NCBI GenBank assembly: GCA_025937035.1 | Contig: JAICSG010000355.1 | Location: forward strand, 1-5,131 | Source of the DNA: Thermoanaerobaculia bacterium | GTDB taxonomy: Bacteria; Acidobacteriota; Thermoanaerobaculia; Multivoradales; UBA5704 | Reading direction: 5' to 3' | DNA: 5,131 nucleotides | Shown: positions 1 through 5,131 of the stretch, in pieces | Numbering within the stretch: the stretch's first letter is position 1 | How the letters are laid out: every line of letters begins with the position of its first letter | The notes under the pieces: generated by a model | The model's database searches: none | What the model was told of the DNA's origin: nothing | What the model saw: only the letters and a program-made list of their open reading frames with translations | Position numbers and translations under genes: made by a program

Positions 1-2479
1 CGAGCGCCACGGCGAGGTTGAGGGGGGCGAAGGTCCACGGGATCTCGAACCCCCGGGTCACCACCCCCCAGGCGAGCGCGGTGCCGCCGATGGCGCCGAT
101 GATTCCGGCCACCAATCCCACCAGGGCATATTCCACGGCGAAGGTCGCGGCCACCCCGCGCCGGGTCATCCCCAGGGTCTTGAGCAGCGCCACCTCGCGC
201 CCCCGGCGGGCCGAGCCGGCGCTCACCGCTCCGGCCAGGATGGCGATTCCGGCCACCACCGTGAAGCCGCCCAGAAAACGGATGCCCAGGCTGATCCGGC
301 GCAGCACCTTGAGCACCTTGTCCAGGATCTCGCGGATGCGCAGGAAGGTGACGTTGGGGAAGCGGGCCGCCAGCAGGTCCTGCATCCGCTGCTCGCTCCC
401 CCTGGGCAGCCGGGCCACCGCCAGCCGCTGCTGCGGCGCCCCTTCGAGCACGCCGGGCTCGACCACCAGGAAGAAGTTGATCCCGAACGTCTGCCAGTTG
501 ACCGTGCGCAGGCTGGTGACCTTGAGGTCGACCGGCACCCCCTGGATGTTGAAGCTGAGCGTCGAGCCCAGATGGACGCCCAGCTCCTTGGCGAACTCAG
601 CCTCCAGGCTGACCTCGGCGTGGGCCGGGTCGCTCCAGAGGGAGCCGGCCACGATCTTGTTGTCCTTCGGCAGCTCCTTCCTGTAGGTGAGCCGCTGCTC
701 CCGGGTGAGCGCCCAGCGCTCCCGGCGCCTCCCTCCTCCCTCCTCCCCCTGCCTCGGCTCACCCTCCTGCGCCTGGAGCTTCTCGACGGGGACGCCGTCG
801 ATCGCCGAGAGGCGGGCCATCACCACCGGCACCGATTCGATCCCCTGCGCCCCCTGCTGCCGGAGGAGCGACTCCACCCCGGGCCACTGGGCCGGCTGGA
901 TGTCGATCAGGAAGGCGCTGGGGGCGTTGGTGGGGAGCTCCTTCTCGAGCTGGCCGGTGATCCGCCGCTCGACCAGGGACATGCCGAGCACCACCAGCAC
1001 CCCGAGCCCGAGGGCCACGATGGCCCCGCTCGCGGCGGCGCCGGGGCGGGCCAGGGCGGCGACGCCGTGCCGCAGCCAGGGGCGCAGGGAGAAGAGGTCG
1101 CGCGGCAGCCGGCGGACCCCCCAGGAGACCAGGAAGGCCGCGGCGGCGAGCGCCGCCGTCACCAGGGCCACGCCGCCCGTGAACTGCAGGCCGAGCCGGG
1201 CCGAGCCGGACTGGAAGGTGGCCAGCCCCCAGATTCCCACCGCCAGGGCGAGGATGGTGGCCACGCTCACCCAGCGGTGGCGGGGGAGGGGCTCGGCCTC
1301 CCGGCGGAGCACCCGCGCCGGCGGGACCCGCAGCACGGCCGAGAGCGGCGGCAGGCTGAACAGCAGCGCCACCCCCACCCCGAGCCCCAGCCCCCGCAGC
1401 AGGGCGGCGGGCTGCCAGGGGCGGATCAGCGCCACCGGGATCAGGTCGGGGAAGAGGCGCGGGAGCACCATCTGGACGGCGACCCCCGCGAGGATCCCCA
1501 CCAGGCTGCCGGCGAGCCCCAGGAGGATCGTCTGCCCGAGATAGAGGGGGAAGATCTCGCGCGGGCGCATCCCCAGACACTTGAGGATGGCGATGGCGTC
1601 CAGCCGGCTGGCGAGCCAGGCCCGCACGCTCTGGGCCACCCCGATCCCCCCGATGAAGAGCGAGAGGAGGGCCACCAGCCCCAGGAAGCGCTCCACCCGG
1701 GAGATATTCCGTTGCAGGGCGGGCTGCGACTGGCGGTAGGTCTCCACCCGGTAGACGTCGCCGGGAGGGAGGGCCAGCCGCAGCCGGTCGGCGATGGCGT
1801 TCAGCTCGGTGGCGGGGGCGCCGCCCGGCAGCTTGACCAGCGCCTTGTAGCTCATCCGGCTCCCCTGGTCCTCCAGGCTGGTGCGGGCGAATCCCCGGCC
1901 GGAGAGGAAGACCCGGGGGCCGAGGGTGAAGGAGACGCTGACCCGGTCGGGCTCCGAGAGCACGACGCCGGCGATCCGATAGCCCTGACCGCCGATCTGG
2001 AGCGTGTCCCCCACCTTGAGCCCCAGATGGGCGAGGAGGTCGGAGGCGACGACTGTGGTCTCGGGGGTCAGGAGCTCGTTCAGGGGCTTCCGCGGGCGCA
2101 GCTCCAGCTTGCCGTAGAAGGGATAGAAACCCTCGATCACCTTCAGCTCGACGAGCTGGCTGGATCCCGGCTGGCCGTTGCGGGGCGGGGCGGCGGCCAC
2201 GGTGACCGTCTCCTTGACGTCGGTGCGGCGGGCGCCCGGCAGGTCGGTGATCGCCGCCAGCACCGCGGCGGGGAGGGGCTGGTTCCCCTGCACCGCGAGG
2301 TCGGCCGCCAGGAGCTGCCGGGCCTCGCGGCGGATGCCATCGCGCAGGCTGGCCGAGAGCCCGGCGACCGCCACCACCGCCGCGACCCCCACCGCCAGGC
2401 AGGCGATGAAGAAGGCGAGCCGCCCCCGGGAGCCGCGCGATTCGCGGGCCAGGGCGCGGACGTAGAAGCCGAGGCTCAT
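1..2479 (-). CDS. ybbP: ABC transporter permease, FtsX/MacB-like, YbbP class (3' end missing)
   Basis: Inner-membrane subunit of a YbbA-YbbP type ABC transporter. I translated this frame by hand from ATG 2479: 826 codons without a stop, running off the left edge. E. coli YbbP is about 800 residues, so little is likely missing, probably the last membrane helix and tail. Seen: an N-terminal helix (about 21-45), a first periplasmic MacB_PCD-like domain (46-260), helices near 263-283, 312-338, 358-380, 403-421, 432-452 and 483-503, a second periplasmic domain (504-728), then helices at 731-755 and 780-806. The cytoplasmic coupling motif of FtsX permeases occurs twice: DAIAILKCLGM (294-304) and REVALLKTLGM (761-771). 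This duplicated plan separates YbbP from four-helix MacB. A Glu/Gly/Arg-rich insert lies at about 571-587. The start is fixed by an ATGA overlap with ybbA and a GAGGT Shine-Dalgarno. The substrate cannot be read from sequence. Confidence 0.93.
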   Translation of the reverse strand, partial: MSLGFYVRALARESRGSRGRLAFFIACLAVGVAAVVAVAGLSASLRDGIRREARQLLAADLAVQGNQPLPAAVLAAITDLPGARRTDVKETVTVAAAPPRNGQPGSSQLVELKVIEGFYPFYGKLELRPRKPLNELLTPETTVVASDLLAHLGLKVGDTLQIGGQGYRIAGVVLSEPDRVSVSFTLGPRVFLSGRGFARTSLEDQGSRMSYKALVKLPGGAPATELNAIADRLRLALPPGDVYRVETYRQSQPALQRNISRVERFLGLVALLSLFIGGIGVAQSVRAWLASRLDAIAILKCLGMRPREIFPLYLGQTILLGLAGSLVGILAGVAVQMVLPRLFPDLIPVALIRPWQPAALLRGLGLGVGVALLFSLPPLSAVLRVPPARVLRREAEPLPRHRWVSVATILALAVGIWGLATFQSGSARLGLQFTGGVALVTAALAAAAFLVSWGVRRLPRDLFSLRPWLRHGVAALARPGAAASGAIVALGLGVLVVLGMSLVERRITGQLEKELPTNAPSAFLIDIQPAQWPGVESLLRQQGAQGIESVPVVMARLSAIDGVPVEKLQAQEGEPRQGEEGGGRRRERWALTREQRLTYRKELPKDNKIVAGSLWSDPAHAEVSLEAEFAKELGVHLGSTLSFNIQGVPVDLKVTSLRTVNWQTFGINFFLVVEPGVLEGAPQQRLAVARLPRGSEQRMQDLLAARFPNVTFLRIREILDKVLKVLRRISLGIRFLGGFTVVAGIAILAGAVSAGSARRGREVALLKTLGMTRRGVAATFAVEYALVGLVAGIIGAIGGTALAWGVVTRGFEIPWTFAPLNLAVAL
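721..749 (-). repeat. Purine-rich tandem heptamer and G-quadruplex-like motif inside ybbP
   Basis: The plus strand carries CCCTCCT twice in tandem (731-737, 738-744), followed by CCCCC. Read on the minus (coding) strand there are four G-runs of three or more, at 745-749, 738-740, 731-733 and 721-723, with loops of 4, 4 and 7 bases. This fits the common G3+N1-7 quadruplex pattern. It encodes the Gly/Glu/Arg-rich stretch around residues 577-587 of the permease, in the second periplasmic domain, so the reading frame is kept. Whether it folds is not shown. Confidence 0.5.
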
Positions 2480-3192
2480 GCCGGGACCTCGGCCGGAGCC
2501 GGGACGGCCGCCCCCCGCTCGTCGCGCTCCACCCGGCCGTCGCGCAGGTGGATCTGGCGGCCGGCGAGGGCGGCCACCGCCGGATCGTGGGTGACCAGCA
2601 CGAGGGTGGTCCCCTCGCGGGCCCGCAGCTCCAGGAGCAGCTCCAGGACGCGGCGGCCGGTGGCACCGTCGAGGTTGCCGGTGGGCTCGTCGGCGAGCAG
2701 GATCGGCGGCCGGGCGGCGAAGGCGCGGGCGAGAGCCACCCGCTGCTGCTCGCCGCCGGAGAGCTGGCTGGGATAGTGATGGCCGCGGTCGGCGAGCCCC
2801 ACCGCCGCCAGCAGCTCGTCGGCGCGGGCGAACGGGTCAGGGAGGCCCAGCAGCTCGATGGGGAGCAGCACGTTCTCGCGCGCGGTGAGGTTCGAGAGGA
2901 GTTGGAAGCTCTGGAAGACGAAGCCGATCTTCTTGCGGCGCAGCAGGGCGAGCTCGTCCTCCGACATCGCCTGGATGGGGGAGCCGTCGATCCGGATCTC
3001 TCCGGAGGTGGGGCGGTCGAGGCCGGCCATCAGGGCGAGCAGGGTCGATTTGCCGCTCCCCGAGGGACCGAGGACGGCGACGAGCTCACCCGGCTCGATC
3101 GCCAGGTCGACGTGGTCGAGGATCGTCAGCTCCCGGTCCCCCGAGGGGAGGCGGCGGGTGAGCTGGCGCAGCTCAATGCGGGGTTGGGTCAT
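2476..3192 (-). CDS. ybbA: ABC transporter ATP-binding protein, YbbA/LolD/MacB-type
   Basis: Cytoplasmic ATPase of 238 residues that should power the YbbP permease encoded just downstream. All nucleotide-binding motifs are intact: Walker A GPSGSGKS (42-49), Q-loop Gln94 in FVFQSFQLL, signature LSGGEQQR (144-151), Walker B ILLADEPTGNLD (164-175, with Asp168 and Glu169) and H-loop His202 in VTHD. The ADEPTGNLD form is typical of the LolD/MacB/FtsE/YbbA subfamily, and the length is normal for it. The assignment to YbbA rather than LolD rests on context: it overlaps a large duplicated permease by four bases and is divergent from a tesA homologue. A short Ala/Pro-rich tail (about 227-238) follows the ABC domain. 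No convincing Shine-Dalgarno precedes ATG 3192. MTQPRIELRQL aligns with the usual family start, so I keep it. Confidence 0.95.
   Translation of the reverse strand: MTQPRIELRQLTRRLPSGDRELTILDHVDLAIEPGELVAVLGPSGSGKSTLLALMAGLDRPTSGEIRIDGSPIQAMSEDELALLRRKKIGFVFQSFQLLSNLTARENVLLPIELLGLPDPFARADELLAAVGLADRGHHYPSQLSGGEQQRVALARAFAARPPILLADEPTGNLDGATGRRVLELLLELRAREGTTLVLVTHDPAVAALAGRQIHLRDGRVERDERGAAVPAPAEVPA
2486..2490 (-). promoter_or_regulatory. Ribosome binding site of ybbP, inside the ybbA 3' end
   Basis: GAGGT on the minus strand, six bases before the ybbP ATG at 2479. It lies within the last codons of ybbA. With the ATGA overlap (stop TGA 2478-2476, start ATG 2479-2477) it supports translational coupling and decides the permease start. 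Confidence 0.7.
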
Positions 3193-3198
3193 GGGAAG

Positions 3199-3227
3199 TC
3201 TGTACGCGGGTTTGGGGTTGTTCTCAA
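3199..3227 (-). promoter_or_regulatory. Candidate sigma70-type promoter for ybbA-ybbP
   Basis: Read on the minus strand: a -35 box TTGAGA (3227-3222, five of six matches to TTGACA), a 17-base spacer, then TACAGA (3204-3199) as a weak -10 (three of six). Only six bases separate the -10 from the ybbA ATG, which would put transcription start at or next to the A of the start codon, giving a leaderless message. That would fit the lack of a ribosome binding site. The -10 match is poor, so this is tentative. Confidence 0.3.
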
Positions 3228-3235
3228 GGTGAGAA
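3221..3235. promoter_or_regulatory. Perfect inverted repeat, candidate operator in the ybbA/tesA divergent region
   Basis: TTCTCA-AGG-TGAGAA: two perfect 6-bp arms around a 3-base centre. It covers the candidate -35 box of ybbA (3222-3227) and lies 73 bases before the tesA start. That is the size and placement expected of a dimeric repressor site serving one or both divergent genes. No regulator is encoded in the window and I do not recognise the motif as belonging to a named family. A 6-bp-arm palindrome can also arise by chance. Confidence 0.35.
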
Positions 3236-3272
3236 ACGCTGCCACTGCCGCCTTACGTGAGGGTGGAGGAGG

Positions 3273-3289
3273 CATCGGTCATCGGTCAT
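3273..3289 (+). repeat. Heptamer tandem repeat upstream of tesA
   Basis: CATCGGT occurs twice in direct succession (3273-3279, 3280-3286), followed by CAT (3287-3289), about 2.4 copies. It ends seven bases before the tesA ribosome binding site, in what should be the tesA 5' leader or promoter region. Function unknown; it could be replication slippage or a direct-repeat binding site. Confidence 0.5.
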
Positions 3290-3295
3290 TGTCGT

Positions 3296-3303
3296 GAGGA
3301 AGG
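3296..3303 (+). promoter_or_regulatory. Ribosome binding site of tesA, decides the start codon
   Basis: GAGGAAGG, a strong Shine-Dalgarno, five bases before ATG 3309. A GTG at 3294 is also in frame, but it overlaps this site and would add only five residues ahead of the signal peptide, so ATG 3309 is preferred. Confidence 0.8.
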
Positions 3304-3308
3304 TTTCT

Positions 3309-4055
3309 ATGTGGCGAAAGCTCGCAACTCTCGCTCTGGCGCTGGTTATTCCCTCCCTTGCTGCCTGCGGAGCCCAGGCCTCCGACGAGGCTCCGCGGGA
3401 GGCGCGCCGGGCGGTTCCCGTTTCCAATCCGGCTCCGGCGGCCCATCCCGCCCCGGCGCCCGCTCCGGCCGTGGCGCCGCCGCTGGTCGTGTTCCTGGGA
3501 GACAGCCTGACCGCCGGCCTCGGCCTGGACGAGAGTCAAGCTTACCCCGCGCTCCTCGACCGCCAGCTCAACCAGGAGGGGAAGGCGGTGCGGGTGGTCA
3601 ACGCCGGGGTGAGCGGCGACACCACGGCCGGCGGCCTATCCCGGCTCAACTGGCTGCTCGGCCAGCACCCGGACGTGCTGGTGGTCGGCCTGGGGGCGAA
3701 CGACGGCCTGCGCGGCCTGCCCCTGACCGAGGTCGAGTCCAACCTCCGTGCCATCATCCGCCAGTCCCAGGCGGCGGGCGCGCGGGTCCTGCTCCTCGGC
3801 ATGCGGATCCCCCCCAACTACGGCCCCTACGCCGACCAGCTCGCGGCCCTTTATCCGAAGATCGCCAAGGACATGGACGTCCCCCTCGTCCCCTTCCTGC
3901 TCGACAAGGTGGGCGGCATCCGCTCCCTGAACCAGGCGGACGGCATCCACCCCACGGCCAAGGGGCAGGAGATCGTGGCCAGGAACGTGCGGCCGTATCT
4001 GGAGAAGGTGCTGGCGGAGAAACCGGCCTCTCAGAAGGCGGCGGGTGCGCGCTGA
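3309..4055 (+). CDS. tesA: TesA-like SGNH/GDSL esterase (arylesterase / lysophospholipase L1 / thioesterase I), predicted lipoprotein
   Basis: Secreted SGNH-fold hydrolase of 248 residues that should cleave acyl esters or thioesters such as lysophospholipids, acyl-CoAs or aryl esters. Seen: block I FLGDSLTAG with nucleophile Ser66, block II NAGVSGDT with oxyanion-hole Gly103, block III GLGANDGLRG with Asn131, and block V DGIHPT with Asp211 and His214. The catalytic set is therefore complete. MRIPPNYG (165-172) matches the corresponding TesA loop. The N-terminus is a signal peptide, MWRKLATLAL onward, ending in a lipobox LAAC with Cys20, so the mature protein is probably lipid-anchored. Residue +2 is Gly, not the Asp that retains E. 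coli lipoproteins in the inner membrane. A Pro/Ala-rich linker (about 36-58) joins anchor and catalytic domain. E. coli TesA by contrast is a soluble periplasmic protein. The gene is divergent from ybbA-ybbP, as in E. coli. Confidence 0.93.
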   Translation: MWRKLATLALALVIPSLAACGAQASDEAPREARRAVPVSNPAPAAHPAPAPAPAVAPPLVVFLGDSLTAGLGLDESQAYPALLDRQLNQEGKAVRVVNAGVSGDTTAGGLSRLNWLLGQHPDVLVVGLGANDGLRGLPLTEVESNLRAIIRQSQAAGARVLLLGMRIPPNYGPYADQLAALYPKIAKDMDVPLVPFLLDKVGGIRSLNQADGIHPTAKGQEIVARNVRPYLEKVLAEKPASQKAAGAR

Positions 4056-4069
4056 CCTTACAAGGACCA

Positions 4070-4138
4070 GAACACGGACTCTCACGGACTCCAAGGACAC
4101 TGCTGGGCTTGGTTTACTGTCCTTGAGAGTCCGTGTTC
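4070..4138. repeat. Imperfect inverted repeat built from CACGGACT units, convergent tesA/mazG gap
   Basis: The left arm (4070-4084 plus 4094-4099) pairs perfectly with the right arm (4118-4138) over 21 bp, if nine bases (4085-4093) are bulged out and 4100-4117 form an 18-base loop. The arms are made of a short unit: CACGGACT at 4073-4080 and 4083-4090 on the plus strand, and its complement AGTCCGTG at 4128-4135 and 4139-4146. CAAGGAC also repeats at 4061-4067 and 4092-4098. It fills most of the 81-bp gap between the two convergent stop codons and enters the mazG 3' end. It could help end transcription from both sides, but there is no T-run on either side, so it is not a classic intrinsic terminator. 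It may instead be a dispersed REP-like element. Confidence 0.75.
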
Positions 4139-4934
4139 AGTCCGTGTCAGTCCCCTCCCCCTTCGCCGTCTCCCACAACGCATCCATTTCCTCCAGCGTG
4201 GCCTCGGCCGCGGTCTTTCCCTGGGCGGCTAGGCCCTCCTCGATCTTGGCGAAGCGCTGGCGGAACTTGCGGTTGGTGCCGGCGAGGGCGGCCTCGGGGT
4301 CGACCTCCAGCTTGCGGGCGAGGTTGGCGACGGTGAAGAGGAGGTCCCCCACCTCCTCGCGCACGGCGTCCTTCTCCCCTCGGGCGAGGGCCTCCCGGAG
4401 CTCCTCGATCTCCTCCTCGGCCTTGTCGAGCACCGGCGCGGCGTCCGGCCAGTCGAAGCCGACGCCGGCCGCCTTCTGGGTCAGGCGGTAGGCGCCGAGC
4501 AGGGCGGGGAGGGAGGTGGGGACCCCGGAGAAGAGCGACTCTCGTTTCGGCTCCTTCTGCAGCTTGCGCCGCTCCCAGGCCTGGCGCACCGCCTCGGCGT
4601 CGGCCAGCGCCTCACCTCCGAAGACGTGCGGGTGGCGCTCCACCATCTTGCGGTGGACGCGGTCGATCACCTGTGAGAGTCTGAAGGCGCCGGCCTCCTC
4701 GGCGAGGCGCCCGATGAAGGCGACCTGGAAGAGCATGTCCCCCAGCTCCTCGGCCAGCTCGTCCCAGTCGCCGCCGTCGATGGCTCCGGCCAGCTCGTGC
4801 GCCTCCTCCAGGAGATAGGCGCGCACGTCCGGCAGGGTCTGCTCGCGGTCCCAGGGGCAGCCGTCCGGGGCGCGCAGGCGGGCGACGAGGTCGACGAGCT
4901 TCTGGAGGTCGGGATTTTCTGGTTTTTCAGACAT
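4137..4934 (-). CDS. mazG: Nucleoside triphosphate pyrophosphohydrolase MazG
   Basis: Cytoplasmic all-alpha NTP pyrophosphatase that hydrolyses (d)NTPs to NMP and PPi; in E. coli it is linked to nucleotide-pool cleaning and ppGpp control. The protein is 265 residues, matching two-domain E. coli MazG (263). Domain 1: CPWDREQT (26-33), the metal-binding EExxE motif EEAHE (43-47) and ExxD in EELGD (Glu63, Asp66), then HPHVFG (101-106). Domain 2: GFDWPD (159-164), EExxE at 174-178 and ExxD in EEVGD (Glu194, Asp197). Both metal-binding sets are intact. ATG 4934 has no strong Shine-Dalgarno, but the start agrees with the family and no in-frame start lies just upstream. The last residues, GTDTD, are encoded by a copy of the repeat unit that fills the neighbouring gap. 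The start lies 12 bases from the divergent gene at 4947. Confidence 0.96.
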   Translation of the reverse strand: MSEKPENPDLQKLVDLVARLRAPDGCPWDREQTLPDVRAYLLEEAHELAGAIDGGDWDELAEELGDMLFQVAFIGRLAEEAGAFRLSQVIDRVHRKMVERHPHVFGGEALADAEAVRQAWERRKLQKEPKRESLFSGVPTSLPALLGAYRLTQKAAGVGFDWPDAAPVLDKAEEEIEELREALARGEKDAVREEVGDLLFTVANLARKLEVDPEAALAGTNRKFRQRFAKIEEGLAAQGKTAAEATLEEMDALWETAKGEGTDTD

Positions 4935-4935
4935 C

Positions 4936-4940
4936 GGGGG
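4936..4940 (+). promoter_or_regulatory. Possible ribosome binding site of the DUF1844 gene
   Basis: GGGGG, six bases before GTG 4947. It is G-rich but only a partial match to the Shine-Dalgarno consensus. It is the only candidate in the 12-base gap to mazG. Confidence 0.35.
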
Positions 4941-4946
4941 TCCGAC

Positions 4947-5131
4947 GTGTCGAACGAGAAGAAAGAGCTCAAGGTCACCGACAAACGGATGTTCACGCCC
5001 GAGGGCGATCTGAAGGAAGAGTACCGGTTCCTCAACGAAAAATCGACCTCGGCGGCCCCGGCGGAGCCCGCCCCTCGCCCCGAGCCGCCACGGTCCGAGC
5101 CCCCCCGGGTGGCGTCCCCCGGCGAGGCGCC
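4947..5131 (+). CDS. DUF1844 domain-containing protein, N-terminal fragment
   Basis: Translated by hand from GTG 4947: 61 complete codons, open at the right edge. It begins MSNEKKELKVTDKRMFTPEG and continues through a DLKEEYRF stretch. This opening (a KVTDKR motif, then a 'phe-thr-pro-glu-gly' turn) is what I recall from small DUF1844-family proteins of Acidobacteriota and Deltaproteobacteria, whose function is not established. After about residue 33 it becomes a low-complexity Ala/Pro/Glu/Arg-rich linker, which in the family precedes the conserved helical domain, here outside the window. The conserved N-terminal residues make GTG 4947 more likely than the internal ATG at 4989. It is divergent from mazG with a 12-bp gap. 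The family call rests on the N-terminus alone. Confidence 0.72.
   Translation, partial: MSNEKKELKVTDKRMFTPEGDLKEEYRFLNEKSTSAAPAEPAPRPEPPRSEPPRVASPGEA

Noticed and set aside
759..2666. A 635-codon open frame on the minus strand over most of ybbP
   Set aside because: It is low-complexity (Pro/Arg/Gly/Ala) and out of frame with the real permease, which I could read continuously from 2479 with helices and repeated LK-x-LGM motifs.
572..2776. A 734-codon open frame on the plus strand opposite the permease and ATPase
   Set aside because: Its product is a Gly/Pro/Arg/Glu/His-rich string without domains, as expected from the complement of a very GC-rich gene. The opposite strand encodes clear YbbP and YbbA.
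3294..3308. GTG 3294 as the tesA start
   Set aside because: It overlaps the Shine-Dalgarno GAGGAAGG that serves ATG 3309, and the signal peptide begins naturally at that ATG.
3257..4126. A 289-codon plus-strand frame overlapping tesA
   Set aside because: Pro/Arg/Gly-rich shadow of the tesA frame, without any recognised motif.
4070..4138. Classic rho-independent terminator
   Set aside because: The stem is strong, but it has a 9-base bulge and an 18-base loop, and no T-run follows it on either strand.
4061..4151. CRISPR-like repeats
   Set aside because: The units are only 7-8 bp, lie in both orientations, have no regular spacers and have no cas genes nearby.
1..5131. A novel defence, mobile or biosynthetic system
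   Set aside because: All genes fall into familiar housekeeping or transport families; no transposase, integrase, toxin-antitoxin pair or island signature was seen. MazG here is the two-domain housekeeping form, without a MazEF neighbour.

Overview
The window is a stretch of very GC-rich (roughly 70% by eye) bacterial chromosome with four well-recognised genes and the start of a fifth. The DUF1844-type N-terminus at the right edge and the high GC suggest Acidobacteriota or a deltaproteobacterial-type lineage (inference; the window holds no marker gene that would settle it). No tRNA, rRNA, insertion sequence or CRISPR array was seen.

Layout. Positions 1-2479 (minus strand) hold most of a large FtsX/MacB-type ABC permease of the YbbP class, cut by the left edge. 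It is coupled by an ATGA overlap to its ATPase, YbbA (2476-3192, minus). A 116-bp divergent intergenic region follows, with a candidate promoter for ybbA, a perfect 6-bp-arm inverted repeat across its -35 box, and a heptamer tandem repeat in front of the next gene. On the plus strand, 3309-4055 encodes a TesA-like SGNH/GDSL esterase with a lipoprotein signal. A short convergent gap with an unusual repeat-built hairpin (4070-4138) separates it from mazG (4137-4934, minus). Twelve bases beyond the mazG start, a divergent plus-strand gene begins at 4947: a DUF1844-family protein, cut by the right edge.

Function. tesA divergent from ybbA-ybbP is the arrangement known from E. coli. There the ABC pair and TesA are thought to work together on hydrophobic or lipid-like molecules taken from the inner membrane. 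The copy here differs in that TesA appears to be a lipoprotein on a Pro/Ala-rich tether. MazG is a housekeeping NTP pyrophosphohydrolase with no evident link to the transporter. I found no sign of a wholly new system; the points worth following up are the intergenic repeat, the divergent regulatory region and the lipoprotein form of TesA.
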